Below are positions 50,171 through 58,839 of a DNA stretch of 64,000 bases, piece after piece. Source of the stretch: Streptomyces roseifaciens (GTDB lineage Bacteria > Actinomycetota > Actinomycetes > Streptomycetales > Streptomycetaceae); NCBI RefSeq assembly GCF_001445655.1, contig NZ_LNBE01000003.1, positions 1,036,530 through 1,100,529 on the forward strand, given 5' to 3'. The notes below the pieces were generated by a model. That model worked only from the letters and a program-made list of their open reading frames with translations, ran no database searches and was not told the DNA's origin. The first letter of the stretch is position 1, and every line of letters starts with the position of its first letter. The translations under genes and the position numbers were made by a program.

Positions 50171-51208
50171 GTGATCGTCTGGCTGAACGGCGCGTTCAGT
50201 GCGGGGAAGACCAGCACGGCCAGGGAACTGACCGAGCTGATCCCGGACAGCACCCTCTACGACCCCGAGGTGATCGGCGGGGCGCTGCAGTACCTGCTGC
50301 CGCCCAAGAGAATGGGCGAGGTCGGCGACTTCCAGGACCTGCCGGTCTGGCGGCGGCTGGTCGTCGACGCGGCGGCCGCCCTGCTCGCCGAGGTCGGCGG
50401 GGTGCTCGTCGTCCCCATGACCCTGCTGCGCCAGGAGTACCGGGACGAGATCTTCGGAGGGCTCGCCGCACGCCGCATCCCGGTGCGACATGTGCTGCTG
50501 GCTGTCGATGAAACGATCCTGCGCGCCCGGATAGCAGGACGCGAGGAGTTCGCGGACGACCCCGACCGCAGCGAGTCCGTCCGGCAGTGGGCGCTGGACC
50601 ACATCGCCCCCTACCGCGAGGCGCTCTCCTGGCTCCGTACCGACGCCTACGCCGTCGAGACCGGCCACCTGACGCCGCGTGAGGCGGCCGAGCGGGTCGC
50701 GGACGCCGTGCGCAGCGGCGCCGCCGGGCCGTGCGCCATCGTGCAGACCCCCGAGCCGACGGCCGAGACGCTCGCCGCCGGGGTGCTCCTCTTCGACGAG
50801 GAGGACCGCTTCCTGCTGGTCGACCCCACGTACAAGCCGGGCTGGGAGTTCCCCGGCGGCGTGGTCGAGCCCGGCGAGGCGCCCGCCCGCGCCGGGATGC
50901 GCGAGGTGGCCGAGGAGCTCGGCATCCGGCTCGCCGAGGTGCCCCGCCTGCTGGTCGTCGACTGGGAGCCGCCCAAGCCGCCCGGCTACGGCGGCCTGCG
51001 GTTCCTCTTCGACGGCGGGCGGCTGGCCGGGGCCGACGCCCGCCGGCTCCTGCTGCCCGGCTCCGAACTGCGCGGCTGGCGGTTCGTCACCGAGAGCGAG
51101 GCGGCCTCCCTGCTGCCGCCCGTGCGGCTGAGCAGGCTGCGCTGGGCGCTGCGCGCCCGCGAGCAGGGGCGCCCGCTCAACCTCGAGGCGGGCGTCCCCG
51201 TCGGGTGA
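50171..51208 (+). CDS. TmrB-like P-loop ATPase fused to a NUDIX hydrolase
   Basis: 345-aa two-domain protein. Residues 1 to about 180 resemble TmrB-type tunicamycin-resistance nucleotide-binding proteins: VIVWLNGAFSAGKTS holds Walker A (residues 7-14), and DFQDLPVWRRLV, VVPMTLLRQEYRDEIF and HVLLAVDETILRARI follow. Residues about 195-330 are a NUDIX domain with the box beginning GGVVEPGEAPARAG (from residue 229) and ending REVAEELGI. GTG at 50171 with AGAAGGGGGAACC upstream. The fusion suggests linked phosphotransfer and pyrophosphate hydrolysis on a nucleotide-type substrate; the actual reaction is unknown. Confidence 0.85.
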   Translation: MIVWLNGAFSAGKTSTARELTELIPDSTLYDPEVIGGALQYLLPPKRMGEVGDFQDLPVWRRLVVDAAAALLAEVGGVLVVPMTLLRQEYRDEIFGGLAARRIPVRHVLLAVDETILRARIAGREEFADDPDRSESVRQWALDHIAPYREALSWLRTDAYAVETGHLTPREAAERVADAVRSGAAGPCAIVQTPEPTAETLAAGVLLFDEEDRFLLVDPTYKPGWEFPGGVVEPGEAPARAGMREVAEELGIRLAEVPRLLVVDWEPPKPPGYGGLRFLFDGGRLAGADARRLLLPGSELRGWRFVTESEAASLLPPVRLSRLRWALRAREQGRPLNLEAGVPVG

Positions 51209-51218
51209 GCCTGCGGGC

Positions 51219-51250
51219 GCCGGGGCCGGGCCGCGGAGCCCGGCCCCGGC
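51219..51250. terminator. 13-bp bidirectional terminator hairpin
   Basis: GCCGGGGCCGGGC (51219-51231) pairs with GCCCGGCCCCGGC (51238-51250) around a 6-base loop between the convergent ATPase-NUDIX and M20 genes. Confidence 0.85.
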
Positions 51251-51259
51251 CGCGGTACG

Positions 51260-52657
51260 TCAGCGCTTGCTCTCCGCGTAGTTGCCCAGGAACAGGGCCT
51301 CCGCCAGGGAGAGCCGCTCCAGCTCCTCCGGCGAGACGCTCTCGTTGACCGCGTGGATCTGCGCCTCGGGCTCGCTCAGCCCGATCAGCAGGATCTCCGC
51401 CTCCGGGTACAGCGCGGTGAGGGTGTTGCACAGCGGGATCGAGCCGCCCATGCCGGAGATCTGCATCTCCTGGCCCGGGTAGGCGATGCGCATGGCGTCG
51501 GCCATCGCCGTGTAGGCCGGGCTGCCGGTGTCCGCGCGGAACGCCTGGCCCTGGCCGATCTGCTCCACCGCGACGCGCGCGCCCCACGGGGCCGCCGCCT
51601 TCAGGTGCTCGCCCAGCAGCTTCGTCGCCGCGGCCGCGTCCGTGCCCGGCGGCACGCGCAGGCTGATCAGCGCCCGGGCACCCGCGTGGACCGAGGGGGT
51701 GGCGCCGATGACGGGCGGGCAGTCGATGCCGAGGACGGTGACGGCGGGCCGCGCCCACAGCCGGTCGGCGACGGTGCCCGAGCCGATCAGCCCCACGCCG
51801 TCGAGGACCCTTGCGTCCTTGCGGAAGTCCTCCTCCGGGTACTGCATGCCCTCCCAGCTCGCCGCCGCCTCGGCCTCCAGGCCGGTGACGGTAGTCGAAC
51901 CGTCCTCGGCGCGCAGCGAGTCGAGCATGCGGATCAGCGCCGCCAGGGCGTCGGGCGCCGCGCCGCCGAACTGCCCCGAGTGCAGATTGCCCTCCAGGGT
52001 GTCCACCTTGACGCGGACGAGCGTCATGCCGCGCAGCGTCGCGGTGGCCGTGGGCAGGCCCACGCGGAAGTTGCCGGCGTCGCCGATGACGATGCTGTCG
52101 GCGGCCAGCAGCTCGGGGTGCGCCGTGGCGTAGCGCTCCAGGCCGCCGGTGCCCTGCTCCTCCGAGCCCTCGACGATCATCTTCACACTGACCGGCACAC
52201 CGCCGTGCTCCTTGAGCGCGCGCAGGGCGGTCAGGTGCAGGACCACCCCGCCCTTGCAGTCGGCCGCGCCGCGCCCGTACCAGCGCCCGTCGCGCTCGGT
52301 CAGCTCGAACGGGGGCGAGAGCCAGGCCGACTCGTCCAGCGGCGGCTGCACGTCGTAGTGCGCGTAGAGCAGCACGGTGGGGGCACCCGCCGGGCCGGGG
52401 AGGAAGCCGTAGACGGACTGGGTGCCGTCGGGGGTGTCGAGCAGGGCGACGTCCTCGAACCCCTCGGCCCGCAGGGCGTCGGCCACCCAGCCCGCCGCCG
52501 CCTCGCACTCGCTCTTCGGGAACTGTGCCTCGTCCGCCACCGACCGGAAGGCCACCAGCTCGGCCAGCTCGGTCCTGGCGCGGGACTGCAGCGAGGCAAC
52601 CGTCGCCGCCAGTTCGGCCGGGACCGGCCGGTGGTGGTGGTTCGAGGACGCTTCCAT
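51260..52657 (-). CDS. M20-family dipeptidase/peptidase
   Basis: 465-aa dinuclear zinc peptidase. LYAHYDVQPP and RGAADCKGGV supply metal-binding His and Asp; IVEGSEEQGT contains the catalytic Glu and the next metal ligand; the lid domain lies at about 200-360. ATG 52657 with CAAGGAGCGTTCC upstream. Resembles CNDP/ArgE-type dipeptidases. Divergent from the geranylgeranyl-reductase-like gene. Confidence 0.92.
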   Translation of the reverse strand: MEASSNHHHRPVPAELAATVASLQSRARTELAELVAFRSVADEAQFPKSECEAAAGWVADALRAEGFEDVALLDTPDGTQSVYGFLPGPAGAPTVLLYAHYDVQPPLDESAWLSPPFELTERDGRWYGRGAADCKGGVVLHLTALRALKEHGGVPVSVKMIVEGSEEQGTGGLERYATAHPELLAADSIVIGDAGNFRVGLPTATATLRGMTLVRVKVDTLEGNLHSGQFGGAAPDALAALIRMLDSLRAEDGSTTVTGLEAEAAASWEGMQYPEEDFRKDARVLDGVGLIGSGTVADRLWARPAVTVLGIDCPPVIGATPSVHAGARALISLRVPPGTDAAAATKLLGEHLKAAAPWGARVAVEQIGQGQAFRADTGSPAYTAMADAMRIAYPGQEMQISGMGGSIPLCNTLTALYPEAEILLIGLSEPEAQIHAVNESVSPEELERLSLAEALFLGNYAESKR

Positions 52658-52833
52658 GGAACGCTCCTTGTGGACGCTGCGTTGTATCCGTACGTATGGG
52701 CGATTGTGCCGTCGATCCTCCCACGCCCGCCTCCAGCTGCGCCCACGGGCTTCCCGTGGCGGCGCCGCGGAAGGCTGGCCGTAGGATGCGGGCGGTAGCC
52801 GTAGCCGGTGATCGAGCGGGAGTAGAAGCACAG

Positions 52834-54063
52834 GTGAGCAGCGACAACGCAGCCGAGGGCGCGGAGCGGGACGCGGGCGGGGGCCCGGAGCCGGTGTGGG
52901 ACGTCGTGGTGGTGGGCGCAGGGCCCGGCGGGGCCTCCGCCGCCCACGCCGCCGCCTCCACGGGCCGCCGGGTACTGCTCCTGGAGAAGGCCGAGCTGCC
53001 GCGCTACAAGACGTGCGGCGGCGGCATCATCGGCCCCTCGCGGGACGCCCTGCCGCCCGGCTTCGAACTGCCCCTGCGCGACCGCGTCCACGCCGTCACC
53101 TTCTCCCTCAACGGGAAGCTGACGCGCACGCGCCGCTCCAAGCGGATGCTGTTCGGCCTCATCAACCGGCCCGAGTTCGACGCCGCCCTGGTCGAGGCCG
53201 CCAAGGACGCCGGCGCCGAGCTGCGCACGGGCGTGACCGTCTCGCGCGTCGAGCAGCACGGCCCGGCCGTGCCCGACCGCCGCACGGTCGCCGTGGTCCT
53301 CTCCAGCGGCGAGACGGTCCTCGCCCGCGCGGTCGTCGGGGCCGACGGCAGCGCCGGGCGCATAGGGGCACACGTGGGGGTGAAGCTCGCCCAGGTCGAC
53401 CTCGGCCTGGAGGCCGAGATCCCCGTTCCCCCGACGGTCGCCGAGGACTGGGCCGGGCGCGTGCTCATCGACTGGGGCCCGATCCCCGGCAGTTACGGCT
53501 GGGTCTTCCCCAAGGGCGACACCCTCACCGTCGGCGTGATCTCGGCCCGCGGCGAGGGCTCGGCCACCAAGCGGTACCTGGAGGACTTCATCGCCCGCCT
53601 CGGCCTCGCGGGCTTCGAGCCGAGCATCTCCTCCGGCCACCTCACCCGCTGCCGCTCGGACGACTCCCCGCTCTCCCGCGGCCGCGTCATCGTCTGCGGC
53701 GACGCCGCGGGCCTCCTGGAGCCGTGGACCCGCGAGGGCATCTCCTTCGCCCTGCGCTCGGGCCGGCTGGCGGGGGAGTGGGCGGTCCGCATCGGCGAGG
53801 CGCAGGACGCGGTCGACGCCCGCCGCCAGGCCCTCAACTACGCCTTCGCCATCAAGGCCGGGCTGGGCGTGGAGATGGGCGTCGGCCGCCGCATGCTCGC
53901 CTTCTACGAGCGCCGCCCCGGTCTGATGCACGCCGCGCTCACCGGCTTCCGCCCGGCGTGGCACGCCTTCACCAGGATCACCCGGGGCACGACCACCCTC
54001 GCGGAGATCGTCCGGACGCACCCGCTGGCCCGGCGCGTCCTCTCCGCGGCCGACCGCCCGTAG
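52834..54063 (+). CDS. Geranylgeranyl reductase-family FAD oxidoreductase
   Basis: 409-aa flavoprotein. Rossmann motif VVVGAGPGGASAAHAAA near residue 27, LLEKAELPRYKTCGGG, the second FAD motif IVCGDAAGLLEPWTREGI, and AVVGADGS. These are typical of the GGR family that saturates isoprenoid chains, such as those of menaquinone or lipids. The GTG at 52834 gives an acidic 20-residue lead; the frame is open far upstream through a shadow of the peptidase region. No isoprenoid genes are adjacent. Confidence 0.88.
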   Translation: MSSDNAAEGAERDAGGGPEPVWDVVVVGAGPGGASAAHAAASTGRRVLLLEKAELPRYKTCGGGIIGPSRDALPPGFELPLRDRVHAVTFSLNGKLTRTRRSKRMLFGLINRPEFDAALVEAAKDAGAELRTGVTVSRVEQHGPAVPDRRTVAVVLSSGETVLARAVVGADGSAGRIGAHVGVKLAQVDLGLEAEIPVPPTVAEDWAGRVLIDWGPIPGSYGWVFPKGDTLTVGVISARGEGSATKRYLEDFIARLGLAGFEPSISSGHLTRCRSDDSPLSRGRVIVCGDAAGLLEPWTREGISFALRSGRLAGEWAVRIGEAQDAVDARRQALNYAFAIKAGLGVEMGVGRRMLAFYERRPGLMHAALTGFRPAWHAFTRITRGTTTLAEIVRTHPLARRVLSAADRP

Positions 54064-54610
54064 CTCCGGGCTGCCGGTAACACCCGCCCGCCTGGAATTC
54101 CGGGCACGGCCGTAGCTCTGGGCACGGCCGTAGCTCCGGGCACGGCCGTGACTCTGGGCCGGTCCGTGACTCCGGGCCGGACGTGACTCGCGGTCCGGCC
54201 GCGGCTCCCGGTTCGGCCACCGGTCCCGGTCCGGCTATCGATCCCAAGGCGCCCGGCGCGCCCGGCCGTCGGCCGGCATCCGGGCCGCTGCCGGTCTCCG
54301 GGATCCGGCCGGTCTCCGGGAGTCGGCAGGTCTTCGGGAGCAGGTCGGATTTCAGGCGCTGGCCGTCTTCGGGCGTCAGCCGCTCCTCGGGCGTTGGCCG
54401 GTCTCCGAGAGCCGGCCGCTGCACGGCCGTCATCCGGATTCCGGCCGTCATCCGGATTCCGGCCGTCAGCCGCTCCTCGGGCGTCAGCCGGCCCTCGAGC
54501 CCTCCCGCCGCGACGTCCCGGCGTGCCGGGCTCCCTACTCCCGGTGGAGTAGACGCGCCCACCGCGCACGGCTGACGCGGCGGGCGCCGCCGCCGACTAG
54601 CTTTGCCCGT
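54064..54610. repeat. 547-base intergenic tract with 18-bp-periodic degenerate repeats
   Basis: Between the flavoprotein and histidine kinase genes. Clear 18-base units run at 54100-54117, 54118-54135, 54136-54153 and 54154-54171 (CCGGGCACGGCCGTAGCT and variants), and again at 54371-54406 and 54424-54477 (CGGCCGTCATCCGGATTC twice, then a variant). Weaker units fill much of the space between. Frames in it stay open because 18 is a multiple of 3, but I see no credible gene. Confidence 0.8.
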
Positions 54611-55834
54611 ATGGGCAGCGAGAGACGGGCGCCGTGGGCGCGGGAGCGCGGCGCCGAGCCGCCGTGGGAGCGGTGGCTCGCCCGCCCGGCGGGCCGCCTG
54701 CCGTGGGCCTCCACCCTCGCCGTCGCCGCCCTCCAGCAGGTCGGCAGCCACTACGCCGCGCTCAACCAGCCCGACCGGGCCCCGCTGGACTCCTTCGCGC
54801 GGGTGCTGCTCGCGGCCGGGCCGGCCTTCCTGTTCCTGCGCCACCGCCACCCTTCCCTCGCCGTCTTCGGCACCTGCTTCGTCACCGCGCTCTACCTCGG
54901 CGGCGGCTACCCCTACGGCCCGGTGTTCGCCTGCGTCGCCGTCAGCTGCTTCACGGCGGTCGTGGCCGGGCGCCGCCGCGCCGTGTGGTGCGCCGTCGGC
55001 CTGCTGTGGGCCGGGCACCTCCTCCTCTCCCACTGGCTCTACCGGTGGCTGCCGCCCGGCGGCGACGGGCCGGCCCCCTGGGGCGAGGAGTGGGCGCCCG
55101 CGGCCTGGGCCGTCGCCGTCGTCGCCGGGGCCGAGTTCGTGCGCGTACGGCGCGAGCAGTGGGCGCACGCCCGGGCCGAGCGCGCCGCGGCGGAGCGCCG
55201 CCGTGCCGACGAGGAGCGGCTGCGCATCGCGCGCGAGCTGCACGACGTCCTCGCGCACAGCATCTCCGTCATCAACGTCCAGGCCGGGGTGGGGCTCGCC
55301 CTCATCGACAGCCACCCGGAGCAGGCCCGGGCCGCGCTCACCACCATCAAGGCCGCCAGCAAGGAGGCGCTCGGCGAGGTCCGCCAGGTGCTCGACACCC
55401 TGCGCGCCCCCGGCGACGCGCCCCGCTCCCCGGCCCCCGGGCTCGACCGGCTGCAGGAGCTGGTCCGGCAGGCGGCCGGGGCCGGACTGGACGTGCGGGT
55501 CACGGCCGAGGGCCCGCGGAGGGGCCTGCCGCCGGGAGCCGACCTCGCGGCCTTCCGCATCGTCCAGGAAGCCCTCACCAACATCGTCCGGCACTCCGGA
55601 TCCCGCACGGCCGAGGTCCGGCTGCACTACGGGGCCGACGCCCTCGAAGTGACCGTCGACGACGAAGGACCCGCCCTGGCGGGCACGGTCACCGGCGGGG
55701 GGAACGGCCTGGTCGGCATGCGCGAGCGGGCCGCGGCCCTGGGCGGCACCGCCGAGGCGGGTCCCCGGCCGGACGGCGGCTTCCGCGTACGGGCCCGGCT
55801 GCCGCTCACTTCTTCGCGCAAGGAGACGTCGTGA
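54611..55834 (+). CDS. Sensor histidine kinase, NarL-type (HisKA_3)
   Basis: 407-aa membrane kinase. About five hydrophobic helices (residues about 30-180), a short coiled stretch, then the dimerisation/phosphoacceptor helix ERLRIARELHDVLAHSISV with H211, and an ATPase domain with RIVQEALTNIVRHS and GNGLVGMRERAAALGG. ATG at 54611. It is followed 46 bases later by its response regulator. Signal unknown; no neighbouring target stands out. Confidence 0.93.
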   Translation: MGSERRAPWARERGAEPPWERWLARPAGRLPWASTLAVAALQQVGSHYAALNQPDRAPLDSFARVLLAAGPAFLFLRHRHPSLAVFGTCFVTALYLGGGYPYGPVFACVAVSCFTAVVAGRRRAVWCAVGLLWAGHLLLSHWLYRWLPPGGDGPAPWGEEWAPAAWAVAVVAGAEFVRVRREQWAHARAERAAAERRRADEERLRIARELHDVLAHSISVINVQAGVGLALIDSHPEQARAALTTIKAASKEALGEVRQVLDTLRAPGDAPRSPAPGLDRLQELVRQAAGAGLDVRVTAEGPRRGLPPGADLAAFRIVQEALTNIVRHSGSRTAEVRLHYGADALEVTVDDEGPALAGTVTGGGNGLVGMRERAAALGGTAEAGPRPDGGFRVRARLPLTSSRKETS

Positions 55835-55880
55835 AGGGGAACCGATGGGCCACGGAGGCGCCATGCACGAAGGAGACGCC

Positions 55881-56552
55881 GTGACCGGGATCCGGGTGGT
55901 GCTCGCGGACGACCAGCTGCTCGTCCGCGCGGGCTTCCGCGCCCTGCTGGACGCCCAGCCCGACATCGCCGTCGTCGGCGAGGCCGCCGACGGCGAGCAG
56001 GCCCTCGCCCTCGTGCGCGAACTGCGGCCGGACATCGTCCTCATGGACATCCGCATGCCGGTCCTCGACGGCCTCGCCGCCACCCGGCGGATCACCGGGG
56101 ACCCGGCCCTGGCGGACGTGAAGGTCATCATGCTCACCACCTTCGAACTGGACGAGTACGTCTTCGAGGCCATCCGCTCCGGCGCCTCGGGGTTCCTGGT
56201 CAAGGACACCGAGCCGGAGGAACTGCTGCGTGCGGTGCGGGCCGTGGTGCACGGGGACGCCCTGCTCTCGCCGGGCGTGACGCGCCGCCTCATCGCCGAG
56301 TTCGCCGCGCGGTCCAAGGAGCCCGCCGGGGCGGCGGGCCTCACGGAGCTGACGGACCGCGAGCGCGAGGTGATGACGCTGGTCGGCATCGGCCTGTCCA
56401 ACGAGGAGATCGCGCGGAGGCTCGTCGTCAGCCCCCTGACCGCCAAGACCCACGTCAGCCGCGCCATGGTCAAGCTGGGTGCCCGCGACCGGGCCCAGCT
56501 CGTCGTCCTCGCCTACGAGAGCGGGCTCGTGCGGCCCGGCTGGCTGGGCTGA
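55881..56552 (+). CDS. NarL/FixJ-family response regulator
   Basis: 223-aa partner of the histidine kinase. Receiver domain with phosphoacceptor D56 in VLMDIRMPVLDG, and a LuxR-type helix-turn-helix at the C-terminus (LTDREREVMTLVGIGLSNEEIARRL). The GTG at 55881 was chosen because GAAGGAGACGCC precedes it; an ATG at 55863 would add six residues. Confidence 0.93.
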   Translation: MTGIRVVLADDQLLVRAGFRALLDAQPDIAVVGEAADGEQALALVRELRPDIVLMDIRMPVLDGLAATRRITGDPALADVKVIMLTTFELDEYVFEAIRSGASGFLVKDTEPEELLRAVRAVVHGDALLSPGVTRRLIAEFAARSKEPAGAAGLTELTDREREVMTLVGIGLSNEEIARRLVVSPLTAKTHVSRAMVKLGARDRAQLVVLAYESGLVRPGWLG

Positions 56553-56623
56553 CCCCGCCCCTGCACCCGCTCTTCCGTGGCGTGGCGGGCTTTTTCAGGA
56601 AGGGGTCTCCGGATCGGCGGCCG

Positions 56624-57523
56624 TCAGAAGAGGGCCTCCGGGCCGGTGGCCCCGGGCGGGCGTATGTGCACCTCGGCCGTCGTCTCCGCCCCCGGCGCCG
56701 CCGCCGTGAGCGCCCACCCGGCCAGCTGCCGTGCGTCGACGAGCAGTTGCCGGCCGTCCGCCGCGTCCAGATACAGGTCGGGCCCCGCCACCGCGGCGAC
56801 GCTGCCCGATATCGTGCACCCGGGTGCGAGCACGACCGTCCCGCAGCCCGGCCGCAGCCGGTCGAGGTGGAAGACCGCGTCGTGGTGCACGGGGGCGAAG
56901 GGCAGCACGGTCAGCGATTCCGGCAGCGTGCCGAGCCCGCACGCCTGGGCGTGCAGGGCCGCCAGTTCGGCCGTCCGCGACTCCTGGGCGGGCGCGGGGC
57001 ACCGGGCGGCCCGCTTGGCGGCGTAGGGGATGCGGTCGGGAACCGAGAGCGCCGCGCCGAGCACCGCCTCCGCACGGCGGGCCGCCATCAGCGGCCCGCG
57101 CCCCAGCAGCGCGTAGGACAGCGCGCCCTGTTCGAGCAGGCGCACCCCTTCGCGCTCGGCCGCGGTGATGCCGACCTTGACCGCTCCGGGCACCGACCAC
57201 GCCAGGTACACGTCGTACGGGCGGGGGTCGTCGAGGGCGGTGTCGGCGGCGACCGAGTGCGAGCGGTCCAGCCGTGCGCACTCCGCGCACTGCGCCGAGA
57301 CCGCCGGGGCCGCCACCTCCGCGCCCACCGGGCACGGCGTGCGCCGCCCGGCCCTGCGGACCCCCACGCACCGCCGTGCGCCGCCCGTCGTGAAGGCGAT
57401 CGGACGCCCTGCGGGCAGCGGGGTGCTGCGCTCGCCGTGCACGGGGTGCAGCCAGGCCAGCGAGGGCCCTGCGGGCCCCCAGCGCACCCCGCCGCACCGC
57501 CACTCCCCCTGCTCGATGCTCAT
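56624..57523 (-). CDS. DUF2797 protein (GIY-YIG-like)
   Basis: 299-aa protein. A Cys-containing N-terminal half (CAEC pair near residue 80) is followed by YDVYLAWSVPGAVKVGITAAERE and LLEQGALSYALLGRG, the DUF2797 core that resembles a GIY-YIG domain. Nucleic-acid or nucleotide interaction is a guess only. ATG at 57523 with AAGGGGTGGGCC upstream. Convergent with the response regulator. Confidence 0.82.
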   Translation of the reverse strand: MSIEQGEWRCGGVRWGPAGPSLAWLHPVHGERSTPLPAGRPIAFTTGGARRCVGVRRAGRRTPCPVGAEVAAPAVSAQCAECARLDRSHSVAADTALDDPRPYDVYLAWSVPGAVKVGITAAEREGVRLLEQGALSYALLGRGPLMAARRAEAVLGAALSVPDRIPYAAKRAARCPAPAQESRTAELAALHAQACGLGTLPESLTVLPFAPVHHDAVFHLDRLRPGCGTVVLAPGCTISGSVAAVAGPDLYLDAADGRQLLVDARQLAGWALTAAAPGAETTAEVHIRPPGATGPEALF

Positions 57524-57601
57524 GGCCCACCCCTTCCGTCCACGCCTTCGGATTGTGTCAGCTCCCACTGACAACGCCGTCCGCCCGCGGGCGGGCCCGC
57601 C

Positions 57602-58822
57602 TCAGCGGGCCCCGGCGACCGTGCGGCGGGTGACGTAGGCGACGGCCGCGGCCACGGCTGCGAGCGCCGCTACGGTGGTCAGCGCCACGGGCAGGGACGA
57701 GGCGTCGGCGAGGAGGCCGATGACCGGAGGCCCGAGCAGCATGCCGCCGTAGCCGAAGGTGGAGGCCGCGGCCACGCCCGCCGGACCGCCCAGCTCCCCG
57801 GCCCGTCCGACCGCGACGGGGAAGGCGTTGGCCAGCCCCAGGCCCGTGATCGCGAAGCCTGCGAGCGCGGCCCAGACCGTGGGCGCCAGCGATCCGAGCA
57901 GCATGCCGGCGGCGGCCGCGGTCCCGCCGGCGACGAGGGTCGCCGTCTGGCCGAGGCGTTCGAGCAGCACGGTGCCGCTCAGCCTGCCGAGGGTCATGGC
58001 GAGTGCGAAGGCGGAGTAGCCGGCGGCCGCGACACCGGCGCGGGCCCCGAGGTCCTGCTGCAGGTGCAGCGCGCCCCAGTCCGCGAGCGCCCCTTCGCCG
58101 TAGGCCGTGCACAAGGCGATCACACCGAAGAGGGCGACCGTCCGCCGCCCGCGGCCGGAGGGGTTGCCATCCGCTGCCGCGGCGGCCCCGGCCCGCTCGG
58201 TCCGCGGCGCCGGGTGGGCCAGGAGGATGCGCCCTGCGATCGCGGTGACGGCGAGTCCGATGAGGCCCAGGAGCAGCAGGTGGCGGGTGGGGGAGAGCTG
58301 TCCGGCGACGAGGCCGCCCAGGCCTGCGCCCAGCATCCCGCCGAGGCTGAACGCGGCGTGGAAGCCCGGCATGACGGGTCTGCGGAGCGCGGCGACGAGG
58401 TCGACGGCCGCACTGTTCATGGCGACGTTGATGCCGCCGTAGGCGGCGCCGAAGACGAGCAGGACCAGGCCGAGGGCCGGGGCCGAATGCGTCAGCGGCG
58501 GCAGGGCGATCCCCGCGGACATCAGCACGGCGGCGGCGACGGTCACCGGGTGGCTCCCGAACCGGCGGCAGAGCCGTCCGGTCAGCACCATGGTGGCCAC
58601 CGCGCCCGCCGACACGCCGAGGAGGGCCATGCCGAGGGCGCCCGCGGACGCCCCGGTCTGCTCCTTGATGGCGGGGATGCGGACCACCCAGCCGGCGAAG
58701 AGGAAGCCGTCCAGGGCGAAGAACAGGGTGATGGCGATGCGGAGGCGGCGGAGGGCGGGTGCGGCCGGAGCCGGGCGCTGTTCGCCCAGAAGGGCCGTCC
58801 GTATTTTGTTTAGCGTCGGCAC
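57602..58822 (-). CDS. MFS transporter
   Basis: 406-aa carrier with about twelve helices. FFALDGFLFAGWVVRIPAIKEQTG in helix 1 and FGAAYGGINVAMNSAAVDL are typical of the actinobacterial YbjJ-like branch. The start is uncertain: GTG 58822-58820 gives VPTLNKIRTALL; the frame is open to 58861 and would then overlap the divergent ROK gene. The intergenic space is only 17 bases with this start. Probably exports or imports a sugar-like compound given the ROK neighbour. Confidence 0.78.
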   Translation of the reverse strand: MPTLNKIRTALLGEQRPAPAAPALRRLRIAITLFFALDGFLFAGWVVRIPAIKEQTGASAGALGMALLGVSAGAVATMVLTGRLCRRFGSHPVTVAAAVLMSAGIALPPLTHSAPALGLVLLVFGAAYGGINVAMNSAAVDLVAALRRPVMPGFHAAFSLGGMLGAGLGGLVAGQLSPTRHLLLLGLIGLAVTAIAGRILLAHPAPRTERAGAAAAADGNPSGRGRRTVALFGVIALCTAYGEGALADWGALHLQQDLGARAGVAAAGYSAFALAMTLGRLSGTVLLERLGQTATLVAGGTAAAAGMLLGSLAPTVWAALAGFAITGLGLANAFPVAVGRAGELGGPAGVAAASTFGYGGMLLGPPVIGLLADASSLPVALTTVAALAAVAAAVAYVTRRTVAGAR

Positions 58823-58839
58823 AAAGTCAGAATAGGGGT

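Noticed and set aside
53904..56473. Very long minus-strand frames (221 and 831 codons) over the repeat tract and two-component genes
   Set aside because: They are kept open by 18-bp repeats and GC bias; the plus-strand kinase and regulator have complete motifs.
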